DNA from: Planctomycetaceae bacterium | GTDB taxonomy: Bacteria > Planctomycetota > Planctomycetia > Pirellulales > Lacipirellulaceae | Direction of reading: 5' to 3' | Assembly (NCBI GenBank): GCA_002702655.1 | Contig: PABB01000075.1 | Span: 124,001-188,000 of the forward strand | DNA length: 64,000 nt | Shown here: positions 25,607 through 33,114 of the stretch, piece by piece | Position numbering within the stretch: position 1 is the stretch's first letter | Layout: each line of letters starts with the position of its first letter | The notes under the pieces: generated by a model | Seen by the model: only the letters and a program-made list of their open reading frames with translations | Databases searched by the model: none | What the model was told of the DNA's origin: nothing | Position numbers and translations under genes: made by a program

Positions 25607-26986
25607 ATGAGCGACATTCTGTTTCATTACGAGCGGGTCAACCCCACCAGTTGGGCGTACCTGTCGTCGCTGTTGATGCTGGCGCTGTTCTTCAAGTTCA
25701 CGCGCGTGCTCAGCATTCGCAATCTCGATCTGTTCCTGCTGATCAGCATCGCCCCGGGTCTGCTGTTGGTGCAGTACGGGTTTGAGAATCCCGAGGCGAC
25801 GCGAATCCTCAAGCTCGGTTTCTTGTGGCTGCTTACGGCCGGCGGCGTATTGATGGCGCGGATGCTGTTCGACACGGCCCTGGTGCGGCGACCGCTATTG
25901 GAACCGAATCTCAGCAGCGCCGGTCTTTGCTTTCTGGGCGGCGCTCTGCTGTTCTTTTTGATGGCCAACGTGGTGACCGGCAACGTGTCGGCGGCGGATG
26001 CGTCGCCCGGGCGAACGGCCAGGCAGATCCGCGAAGGCGACGAGCAGACAGTCGGCGACGCCGAGGACGCCGACAGCACGTTTGACACGCACGGGCCCGG
26101 TTTCTGGTTGTTGTATTTGATGCCGCGGATCACCACGCAGGAGGTGATCAAGGGCGCGCGGTCGGATGCGGTCGAAACGCCTCGCGAGCAGAACGAGCAA
26201 CAAGTCGCCGTGCTGGTGGCCACGGCTCGCGTGATGGCGGTTCTCTCGCAGGTGTCGATTATCGCCGGCCTGCTGTGGATCGGCGCGCGGCACTTCGAGA
26301 ATCTGACGGCCGGGCTCGCGGCGGCGTCGATCTATCTGTTGCTGCCGTATACCGCGCTGTGGACGGGCAGCCCCTACCACGTGCTGCCAGCATCGTTGCT
26401 GGTCGGCGCCGTGGCATTTTACCGGCGACCGGCGGCGGCGGGGTTTCTCATCGGGCTGGCGTCGGGGACCGTCTACTACCCAATCTTTCTGTTGCCGCTG
26501 TGGTGCAGCTTCTACTGGCAGCGAGGCGTCAAGCGGTTTGCCGTGGGAGTTCTCGTGGCCATCGGAGCGATGGTGATTGTCGTGGCAGCAATCGATCCCA
26601 GCTTCGAAACGTTCAAAGATCACTTCATGCAACTCTTCGGGCTGCGCCAGCCGGTCGACGCGAATCAAGGCATCTGGCAGTTCTGGGATCCTGTCTATCG
26701 GCTGCCGATCCTGGGGTTGTTTGTCGCGCTGGCGTTCAGCTACGTCGCCTGGCCGGAGCCGAAGAACCTGGGGCATCTGATCAGCGGCGCCGCGGCGCTG
26801 ATGATCGGCACGCAGTTCTGGCACGCCCACGATGGCGGCATCTTTATCGCCTGGTACCTGCCGCTGGTGCTGCTGACGATCTACCGACCGAACCTGGAGG
26901 ATCGCACGGCGCTAGCCCGCGTGGCGGAAGGGTGGTGGCAGGCGCGACAACGCAGACACGGCGCCGCAGCCAAAGCGGCGACCTAA
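25607..26986 (+). CDS. polytopic membrane protein, possibly a glycosyltransferase-like
   Basis: A 459-residue inner-membrane protein with about ten hydrophobic helices, for example SSLLMLALFFKF, LFLLISIAPGLLLV, a pair around 95-125, and several between 205 and 420 ending with the motif AWYLPLVLLTIYRP. Residues about 130-185 form a soluble acidic loop. The layout (short N-terminus, many helices, Trp/Tyr-rich loops) recalls polyprenol-linked sugar transferases, but no diagnostic motif was found, so I do not assign a function. ATG 25607 (MSDILFHYERVNP) is the likely start. It is convergent with the CoA-binding gene. Confidence 0.6.
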   Translation: MSDILFHYERVNPTSWAYLSSLLMLALFFKFTRVLSIRNLDLFLLISIAPGLLLVQYGFENPEATRILKLGFLWLLTAGGVLMARMLFDTALVRRPLLEPNLSSAGLCFLGGALLFFLMANVVTGNVSAADASPGRTARQIREGDEQTVGDAEDADSTFDTHGPGFWLLYLMPRITTQEVIKGARSDAVETPREQNEQQVAVLVATARVMAVLSQVSIIAGLLWIGARHFENLTAGLAAASIYLLLPYTALWTGSPYHVLPASLLVGAVAFYRRPAAAGFLIGLASGTVYYPIFLLPLWCSFYWQRGVKRFAVGVLVAIGAMVIVVAAIDPSFETFKDHFMQLFGLRQPVDANQGIWQFWDPVYRLPILGLFVALAFSYVAWPEPKNLGHLISGAAALMIGTQFWHAHDGGIFIAWYLPLVLLTIYRPNLEDRTALARVAEGWWQARQRRHGAAAKAAT

Positions 26987-27002
26987 GAAGGCGCCTGGCG
27001 AA

Positions 27003-27371
27003 TCACTGCCGCGGCCGGCTGCGCACGTCGACGATGCTGCACGCCTGAATCGGGTTGAGGCCCAACTCACGCGCCCGCTCGACGAGTTCGTCGCTTTCGC
27101 TGCCGGGGTTCAGCCACAGCTCGTCGCATCCCTTGGCGGCGATTTCGTCCAGCAGCGACAGGCCGATTCGGGACGGGACGTACATGCTGACCCGATCGAG
27201 GTTGTCGATCGGCACGTCCGCCAGTCGCGCGTAGACCGGCAAGCCTTCGATCTCGCCCCCCTTGGGATTCACCGGGAACACGTCGTAGCCCTGGTCGCGG
27301 TGGGCGCGGACGCTTTGGTTGCCGTATTTGAGGGGGTCGGCGCTGGCTCCGATGATGGCGACGCTGGGCAT
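27003..27371 (-). CDS. CoA-binding domain protein (YccU type)
   Basis: A 122-residue single-domain Rossmann protein of the succinyl-CoA-synthetase-like CoA-binding family. It starts SVAIIGASADPLKYGN, has DVFPVNPKGGEIEGLPVY, and ends with ELWLNPGSESDELVERA and ACSIVDVR. Such stand-alone domains bind CoA or nucleotides; their cellular role is unclear. ATG 27371 is chosen because similarity begins there, and the frame upstream is repeat-rich spacer. It sits on the minus strand next to the HEAT gene with a 119-base gap. Confidence 0.85.
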   Translation of the reverse strand: MPSVAIIGASADPLKYGNQSVRAHRDQGYDVFPVNPKGGEIEGLPVYARLADVPIDNLDRVSMYVPSRIGLSLLDEIAAKGCDELWLNPGSESDELVERARELGLNPIQACSIVDVRSRPRQ

Positions 27372-27490
27372 GGCGGGAGGGAGTGATTGGTGACCGGTGA
27401 TTGGTCGCCGGCGTCCAGCCTGGAAGACAGGATCGACCACAACGGGGCGACCAACAATGGCGGTTGTTTGCCTGGGTAGATGCCGCTCGC

Positions 27491-28714
27491 CTATTCGTCG
27501 CGGCGTGCGCTGGCGAGTTGGGCTTCTTGCTGATTGATAAACCAGCTGCGCCACGCTCGCTCGTCGTACTCCAGATCATGCTCGCTGGTGAGCGAGGTGA
27601 GCGCTCGGAGCACCTCGGGATTCTGTCGCATGCGGACAATGATCTTCGGCCGGTCGCCGACGTTCAAGCCGGCGTTGCCGTTGACCGAGCCGGTGGTGAT
27701 CCCCCCGGGATTGGCCGGCTCAATGCGGTATTTGTGCTCGGTCACCAAGGCGTCGATCAGCGGGCTGACCGCCTCGGGATCGCCGATGGCGCCCAGGGCC
27801 TTGCCCGCGCGATTGACGATCACGTTGTCACGACTGCGCAGGGCGCGGACGTACGGCAGAATCGGCACGTAGTCGCCGTTGCGCGTCAGCAGGTCGAGCG
27901 CCAGAGCGCGCAAGTCGGCGTTGGGGTCGTGCAGCGAGACGTCGACCAGCTTGCGCACCGTCTCGGGGTGATCCAGCCGGGCGAGCACCTTGAGCAGTTC
28001 GCCGTAGGCCCACGCCTCGCGCTCGTTGGACAGTTGCCGCACAATCGCCGGCGCGGCGGCCGGATCGCTCAGCCCGTCAAGATTCGCGCGGGCGGCCGTG
28101 ACGTGCTCTTCGCGGCGACTGTCGAGCCACCCGCGCCAGCGGCGAATCTTGGCGTACCAATCCGCCTGCAGGTCGCCTTGGGCGTCGTCCCGTTGGCGCA
28201 GCGCGATGTGCTGAGCGGTGCGGTACTTGCCCTCGTACAGGATCATGCCGCGGCGGGCCATGAGTTCTTCGCGAGTCATCCACCGTCCGCCGACGCGCTG
28301 GTAGTCGAGGCTGATCATCGCCTCTTCGTCGTCGGGCACAAAGTCGAGCAGCCGCTCCCAATGCAGCGCGGCTTCCTCGGCGAGCTGATGTTCCTTGCAC
28401 CATTGGGCCAGCTCACGCTGACCTGCGGCCGTGTCGGGGGTCGAGCGGGCGCGACGCTGGTACTCGGCCAGCGTGTCGTCGACGGCGACGATCCGGGCAA
28501 TCTCGTCGCGCGGCAGCGCCACCTGGGCGCCATCGTCGGTGCGCACGATGTAAGCTTCGTCGTCGCCGCGGCCGACAAGTTCGCCGCGCACCTCGCCGCC
28601 GCCTTCAAGTTCGTAAATGTCGGCCGAGGCGCCGGCCGTCGTCGCGCATGCGCAAACGGCCGCCGCGAGGGCGAGCGACAGGCAGCGGCGGGTCGTGGCA
28701 AGGGGGATGAGCAT
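27491..28714 (-). CDS. exported HEAT-repeat protein
   Basis: A 407-residue protein with a signal peptide (LSLALAAAVCACATTAGASA). Next comes a small beta domain (YELEGGGEVRGELVGRGDDE then IVRTDDGAQVALPRDEI), a region with a MTREELMARRGMI segment, and helical HEAT/armadillo-like repeats at about 230-370 (for example LVDVSLHDPNADLRALALDL and NRAGKALGAIGDPEAVSPLI). It is likely a periplasmic scaffold or binding protein. ATG 28714 is chosen at the signal peptide. A TGGTATAAT extended -10 lies 44 bases upstream. The function is unknown; relatives with this layout occur in planctomycetes. Confidence 0.75.
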   Translation of the reverse strand: MLIPLATTRRCLSLALAAAVCACATTAGASADIYELEGGGEVRGELVGRGDDEAYIVRTDDGAQVALPRDEIARIVAVDDTLAEYQRRARSTPDTAAGQRELAQWCKEHQLAEEAALHWERLLDFVPDDEEAMISLDYQRVGGRWMTREELMARRGMILYEGKYRTAQHIALRQRDDAQGDLQADWYAKIRRWRGWLDSRREEHVTAARANLDGLSDPAAAPAIVRQLSNEREAWAYGELLKVLARLDHPETVRKLVDVSLHDPNADLRALALDLLTRNGDYVPILPYVRALRSRDNVIVNRAGKALGAIGDPEAVSPLIDALVTEHKYRIEPANPGGITTGSVNGNAGLNVGDRPKIIVRMRQNPEVLRALTSLTSEHDLEYDERAWRSWFINQQEAQLASARRDE

Positions 28715-28757
28715 CGCGTCGGCGGCTCGGTCGGCGGCACGAGGGTGTTGGTTTCCA

Positions 28758-28763
28758 ATTATA
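28758..28763 (-). promoter_or_regulatory. extended -10 element of the HEAT gene
   Basis: On the minus strand the sequence reads TGGTATAAT: a perfect -10 with the TGN extension. No good -35 is visible, which is usual for extended -10 promoters. The gene start is about 44 bases downstream. Confidence 0.4.
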
Positions 28764-28946
28764 CCAGTCCCAGCAGCCGCGATCGGCGTTCGGCGGCAAA
28801 AACAGCGTTGGCCGGGGCCGCCCCCTGCCGGGCGAGCCGCTGCCGCTGGTAGAATTGCCGCCAAATTGACCCGCAATGCGCCGGATCGGACGGGTCGCGA
28901 CGATTCGTCGGCCGCCACCTGTTCGTTTGCCGTTTTGGAGAGCCCG

Positions 28947-29477
28947 ATGTCTGCTTCGCCCACGCCCCCCGAAGAGCATCGCCACGCGGCGCCGGACGCA
29001 GTCACATGCGGCGTGGTGACGGTCAGCGACACTCGCACGCTCGCCGACGATCTGAGCGGCAATTTGATCATCAATTTGCTGGAGGCGGCGGGGCATCGTG
29101 TGGCGGCGCGAGAGATCGTGCCTGACGAGCCGGGGCAAGTCGCCGAACTCCTGAGCCGCTTGGCGGCGGAGCCGGCCGTGCAGGCCATCCTGGTGACCGG
29201 CGGGACCGGAGTTGCGCCGCGTGATCAGACGCCCGAGGCCGTCGAGGGGCTGCTTACCAAGCCGCTGCCGGGGTTCGGCGAATTGTTTCGCATGCTCAGC
29301 TTTCAGGAGATCGGCGCGGCGGCCATGCTCAGCCGCGCCGCGGCCGGGCTGATCGATCGCACGGCCGTGTTCCTCATGCCGGGTTCCACCGGCGCCGTGC
29401 GGCTGGCCGTCGAGCAACTCGTGCTGCCGGAGCTAGCACATCTGGTGCACCTGGCCGGGAAGCCTGCTGGCGCGTGA
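28947..29477 (+). CDS. molybdopterin-binding MoaB/MogA family protein
   Basis: A 176-residue cytosolic protein that binds or adenylylates molybdopterin during molybdenum cofactor synthesis. Diagnostic pieces are CGVVTVSDTRTLADDLSGN, the MPT-binding LVTGGTGVAPRDQTPEAV, and MPGSTGAVRLAVEQLVLPEL near the C-terminus. The N-terminal 16 residues are a polar extension. Start ATG 28947 has GGAG 7 bases upstream. It is divergent from the HEAT gene. MoaB and MogA cannot be separated with confidence here. Confidence 0.88.
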   Translation: MSASPTPPEEHRHAAPDAVTCGVVTVSDTRTLADDLSGNLIINLLEAAGHRVAAREIVPDEPGQVAELLSRLAAEPAVQAILVTGGTGVAPRDQTPEAVEGLLTKPLPGFGELFRMLSFQEIGAAAMLSRAAAGLIDRTAVFLMPGSTGAVRLAVEQLVLPELAHLVHLAGKPAGA

Positions 29478-29510
29478 GGACCTGCTCAAGACCCACGATC
29501 ATGACGATCT

Positions 29511-29730
29511 TCACCACAGAGGGCACGGAGGACACAGAGTACGACAGTGGAAGCCTGGCGACATTTGCATTGCGCCGCTGAAACATCGCTGGGCATGCGC
29601 TAGGAAAGCCGCTCTTTGTCCGTTTCGAAGTCTGAGAAGAGGTTTTCCCCGGGCTCTCGCGGCTTTTTCTGCCGCAGGCCCTTGCCCACCCTCGCCCGCT
29701 TCTCCGTGTCCTCTGTGACCTCTGTGGTGA
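29511..29730. repeat. ACCACAGAGG...CCTCTGTGGT inverted repeat in a 523-base spacer
   Basis: Spacer 29478-30000 contains no gene I can support. The left arm 29511-29540 (TCACCACAGAGGGCACGGAG plus GACACAGAG) and the right arm 29702-29730 (CTCCGTGTCCTCTGTGACCT then CTGTGGTGA) are inverted copies about 160 bases apart. Near its end, 29951-29984 carries another dispersed word set (GACCGCTGATCGCTGACAGC) related to elements at 41904 and 51144. Confidence 0.65.
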
Positions 29731-30000
29731 GATTCCTCGCAGCAGTTCTCGAGGGCGCCCATTTGGACTGCCCGTCCGCCTTGTCACCCGATCGCAAGCG
29801 CTTCGCTGCCGGCGGCTTGCGAGTGACCGCTGGCGCCGCTCGCGTCGCTGATTGATCTGGCCGCGATGTGCGGCATTCCCTAATCTCCCCGCCCCGATCG
29901 GGCTGAGCGTGCGCCGCTGCGCACCCGGCAACGCATCGGCCCCAATGGAATGACCGTCGACCGCTGATCGCTGACAGCTTGGCGTGCAAGGAGTGCACCG

Positions 30001-31080
30001 GTGCAACGCTTGTTATCCATGGCAACGCTGGCCGTTTTAGGCGGCCTGGCCTTCCTGTTCTTGCGCGACGGCCCGATTGACCCCAACGCGGCGTCAACGA
30101 ATCAGCCGGGCAGCGCTGCGCCGTCCTGGGGTACGCCGGCGCCCGCCCCCAGCGGCTGGGGGCAGCCCGCTCAACCTGCGGCGGCGCCGAATGGCGCGGC
30201 GGGACAGAACGTCAACGTCTTCCGTCCCGTGTCCTCCACGCCGGTCATGCCCCCCTCGGCCGGGCCGACGATTCGGATCGCCTCGTTCAACATCCAGGTG
30301 TTCGGCAAGACCAAGGCGAGCAAGCCGTACGTGATGTACACGCTGGCCGAGATCGTGCGGCAGTTCGACGTAGTGGCGATCCAGGAGATCCGCACGCAGG
30401 ACGACTACCACATCCCCAACTTCGTGAAGCTGATCAACCAAAGCGGCTCGCGACCGCGGAAGTACGACCACCTGGTCGGGCCGCGGCTGGGCAATACCGT
30501 GTCGACCGAGCAGTACGCCTTTGTGTTCGACACCGAGCGGATTGAAATGGACCACTCGAGCTACTACACGGTCCGCGATCCCGACAACCTGCTGCATCGC
30601 GAGCCGTTGGTGGCGAGCTTTCGCACCCGGCTGGACCCCGACACGGCGTTCACCTTCACGCTGATCAACGTGCACACCGATCCCGATGTGGTCGACATGG
30701 AACTGGACGCCCTGGCGGAGGTGTACCGCGTGGTTCGGCGCGCCGGCGGGAACGAGGACGACGTGATCATGCTGGGCGACTTCAACGCCGACGACAAACA
30801 CATGGGCCGCCTGGGCCAGATCCCCGGCATCCAGCCGCTGGTGACCGGCGTCTTCTCCAACACGCGGCAGAACAAGCTGTACGACAATCTGGTCGTGCAC
30901 CAGTACTCGACGACCGAGTACACCGGCCGCAGCGGCATCTTCGACGTGCAGCGGCAATTCAACCTGTCGCTGGATCAAGTCGAGCAAGTGTCGGATCACG
31001 TGCCCGTATGGGCGGAGTTCAGTGCGTTTGAGCGCGACTACGCAGGGCGGATTGCGAGCCGCCGCGGCATGGTGCGGTGA
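30001..31080 (+). CDS. endonuclease/exonuclease/phosphatase-fold protein, membrane-anchored
   Basis: A 359-residue protein of the DNase I-like superfamily. Residues 6-24 are a hydrophobic anchor (SMATLAVLGGLAFLFL) and 25-85 a Pro/Gly/Ala linker. The catalytic fold follows: IRIASFNIQVFG, VVAIQEIRTQDDY (metal-binding Glu), FTLINVHTDPDVVDMELDAL (His-Asp region), VIMLGDFNADDKHMG (Asp-Asn pair) and QVSDHVPVWAEF (Asp-His pair). It may hydrolyse DNA, RNA or phosphoesters outside the cytoplasm. The frame opens with GTG 30001, which has no obvious ribosome site. No partner genes are adjacent. Confidence 0.85.
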   Translation: MQRLLSMATLAVLGGLAFLFLRDGPIDPNAASTNQPGSAAPSWGTPAPAPSGWGQPAQPAAAPNGAAGQNVNVFRPVSSTPVMPPSAGPTIRIASFNIQVFGKTKASKPYVMYTLAEIVRQFDVVAIQEIRTQDDYHIPNFVKLINQSGSRPRKYDHLVGPRLGNTVSTEQYAFVFDTERIEMDHSSYYTVRDPDNLLHREPLVASFRTRLDPDTAFTFTLINVHTDPDVVDMELDALAEVYRVVRRAGGNEDDVIMLGDFNADDKHMGRLGQIPGIQPLVTGVFSNTRQNKLYDNLVVHQYSTTEYTGRSGIFDVQRQFNLSLDQVEQVSDHVPVWAEFSAFERDYAGRIASRRGMVR

Positions 31081-31232
31081 TTGCGCGCGTGATGCCCTAG
31101 GCATTTGCCACTGCCTGGCTTGTCCAGTAGTGGAATGGTGCGCCCGCTTCACACTGCTAGGCCAGCTAGTGGTGGCCAATGCGGAGAGTTGGCGTTTCAG
31201 CCGAAGCAGGTTTCTTCACTGCTTGATCGATC

Positions 31233-31916
31233 CTAGGTGCTTGGGTTGGCATCTGAGAAATCGACCGCATTCGTGTCGCCATTGCTTTTGGCGTATTTGT
31301 CCGCAAGCATCAACGTCACTAGCCCGGTGCCTGCGAGAACCCACGAATAAAATGGATTCGTGAACGGCAAAAGCCACCAGTGCGTTGGAATCCATATCGA
31401 TTGTCCGTCATCAATCCGTTTAATGTATTCGTCGTATTCGTCGATTGTGCATTTGTCTTCAGAGAGCAACATGCCTTCGACCGAGTACCGGTAATGCTTC
31501 ATAGGACGTACTGCAAATACGTCAATTGTATGTCCATCCGCCGTGGCAATTCTAAAAAAACCGCCGTTCGCATCGACATGCCACCCTCTGATGAATGATC
31601 GATTGTTGTCGTAGACCTGTATCCGGCTCGACGGACCGTGTGGAACGACGAAATAGCCTTCCTGGACTTTGATGACGCCAGAAGCACGGCCTATGGGCCA
31701 CTCCAGCGACTCATTGGCCCAGTTGAGTCCACCTGATGATGAAAATGCTGACCCGAAAAAGCCAGTCGCGCCGTAAATCATGAGGAGGCTGGCAACTGCT
31801 CGGAGTAGTTGCGCCCAGCGCGAATACTTTTTTGACGATAAGAGTGCGTTGGCAATGGCAACGAACAGCCAAATGGCCCCTGCAAACGCAACGCAAATGA
31901 TGTCGAAGAGATACAT
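31233..31916 (-). CDS. hypothetical membrane protein, atypical base composition
   Basis: A 227-residue protein that I do not recognise. Two hydrophobic segments at the N-terminus (FDIICVAFAGAIWLFVAIAN and LRAVASLLMIYGATGFFG) are followed by a soluble beta-rich domain (FVVPHGPSSRIQVYDNN, GGFFRIATADGHTIDVF). A last membrane segment, SWVLAGTGLVTLMLADKYA, lies near the C-terminus. Codons are clearly more AT-rich than in neighbouring genes, suggesting recent transfer. It is on the minus strand next to another small membrane gene and just left of the phage module. Confidence 0.6.
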   Translation of the reverse strand: MYLFDIICVAFAGAIWLFVAIANALLSSKKYSRWAQLLRAVASLLMIYGATGFFGSAFSSSGGLNWANESLEWPIGRASGVIKVQEGYFVVPHGPSSRIQVYDNNRSFIRGWHVDANGGFFRIATADGHTIDVFAVRPMKHYRYSVEGMLLSEDKCTIDEYDEYIKRIDDGQSIWIPTHWWLLPFTNPFYSWVLAGTGLVTLMLADKYAKSNGDTNAVDFSDANPST

Positions 31917-31998
31917 TGACTTGCTGGGTATTTGCCAATCCGAAATGGCGTAGCGAACACCCGACTCACGGGAATCTGAGACAGCCCGAAACGCAGAT

Positions 31999-32232
31999 CT
32001 AACGTCCTTCAGATTTGCTCAACAATCGCACCAGAACCTCCGTAGTGAAATCCGCGATAATTTGACCAATCAATAGGCACGCCGGCAGCGCTGCCATGGC
32101 GCCCACAACCACCGCCCACATCGGCCAGTTGAATACGGATCGGAAAAGTACGATTGCGAACGCCCATAGTAGGCCCCAGCACAGTGGCCACAGCACAAGT
32201 TGGCGTATCGGTTTTGACCAGGTTGGTGACAT
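31999..32232 (-). CDS. small two-helix membrane protein
   Basis: A 77-residue protein with two strongly hydrophobic stretches (VLWPLCWGLLWAFAIVLF and MWAVVVGAMAALPACLLIGQ) and a basic C-terminal tail. There is no recognisable domain. It has the same strand and lower GC as the gene at 31233, so the two may have arrived together. The coding call rests on hydrophobic pattern and frame length only. Confidence 0.45.
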   Translation of the reverse strand: MSPTWSKPIRQLVLWPLCWGLLWAFAIVLFRSVFNWPMWAVVVGAMAALPACLLIGQIIADFTTEVLVRLLSKSEGR

Positions 32233-32425
32233 GGCCGATATGAGCCGGAGCTAAACCATGGTGACTCTCATGCGAGAACGATTTTCCTGCGAGAAGGGCC
32301 TTGGAAAGCCACCATTGCAGAATATCAGAAACGACATCGACTTGATCGTCCAAGCTTACCCATCGCACCGAGTTTCTTGTAGAAAATGAGCCACGCCATT
32401 TCGTAGAATACGCGTGTTGAAGACA

Positions 32426-32510
32426 GGTATCTGACGGAGCCGCTCGGTGCGAGCGCGTATCCGTACGAGCCCGCCTCTGGCGATTGATTCGCCGGGGGCG
32501 GGCTTTTTTT
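32426..32510 (+). promoter_or_regulatory. leader element A: conserved hairpin plus attenuator upstream of the phage module
   Basis: In order: GGTATC (32426-32431), GGAGCC, a 6-bp hairpin CGCTCG/CGAGCG (32441-32446 with 32450-32455), GTATCC (32457-32462), GTACGAGC (32463-32470), then an intrinsic terminator ending in T7. The segment AGCCGC (32438-32443) can pair, with one bulge, with GCGGGCT of the terminator arm (32498-32504), so a terminator/antiterminator switch is plausible. The first gene of the module begins 22 bases after the T-run. A second copy with the same block order is at 41942-42037. No known riboswitch class was recognised. Confidence 0.6.
32468..32510 (+). terminator. intrinsic terminator within leader element A
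   Basis: AGCCCGCC (32468-32475) pairs with GGCGGGCT (32497-32504), with an inner GGCG/CGCC stem, followed by seven T (32504-32510). It lies just before the NlpC/P60-like gene rather than after a + strand gene. Confidence 0.85.
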
Positions 32511-32532
32511 GTGCGCTTGCCCGAGATTCGCC

Positions 32533-33114
32533 ATGCGTTGCCATGTGACCCTCGCCGACGCCGCCTCGCACATTCGCGACGGCGATCTGCTGCTGTTTCG
32601 GGGGCAGGGAATCGTGTCGCGTCTGATCTCAGTGGCGGGGCGCAGCGAGTACACGCACGCCGCGCGGGCCGCGTGGTGGGGCGAGACGCTGTTCTGTTTG
32701 GAAGTGCGCGAGCTGAAGGGCGGCCGCGCCGTGACGCTCGCCAGCCAGGTGCGGCGATTCCCCGGCGTCATCGACGTGTTCGAGGTGAATCCCCAACGGC
32801 GGTGGCGGCACTACGATCGCGGCCGTGCGGTGGAGCACATGCGGCACCTGGCGGGGTGCGACTACGGCTATCGCGGCGTGTGGCTCGCGGCGCTGCGGCA
32901 CCTGCCGGTGTGGCGATTCCTGCTGCGGCCCGAAAGCGACGACCGCCGCGCCGCCGACCAGCCGCCGTTCTGCTCGCACGCGTGCGCGGCGGCCGATCGC
33001 CTGGGCGGCGGCGTCGACCCGGTGCCGCATCTATCCGATCGATTGACGGAGCCGGGGGACCTCGCCCGCAGCCCGTTCTATCGGTACCGGTTCACGTTGG
33101 GGGGCGAGAAATGA
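32533..33114 (+). CDS. NlpC/P60-like (YiiX-type) cysteine hydrolase
   Basis: A 193-residue protein of the papain-like NlpC/P60 superfamily, probably cleaving amide or ester bonds in cell-wall material or lipids. The N-terminal block DGDLLLFRGQGIVSRLI resembles the start of YiiX/YaeF-like hydrolases. A catalytic Cys is not in the usual early position; a candidate His lies in YTHAARAAWW and a Cys in FCSHACAAADRL near residue 155, compatible with a permuted arrangement. It begins with ATG 32533, 22 bases after an attenuator-like terminator, and overlaps the next gene by ATGA. Confidence 0.65.
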   Translation: MRCHVTLADAASHIRDGDLLLFRGQGIVSRLISVAGRSEYTHAARAAWWGETLFCLEVRELKGGRAVTLASQVRRFPGVIDVFEVNPQRRWRHYDRGRAVEHMRHLAGCDYGYRGVWLAALRHLPVWRFLLRPESDDRRAADQPPFCSHACAAADRLGGGVDPVPHLSDRLTEPGDLARSPFYRYRFTLGGEK

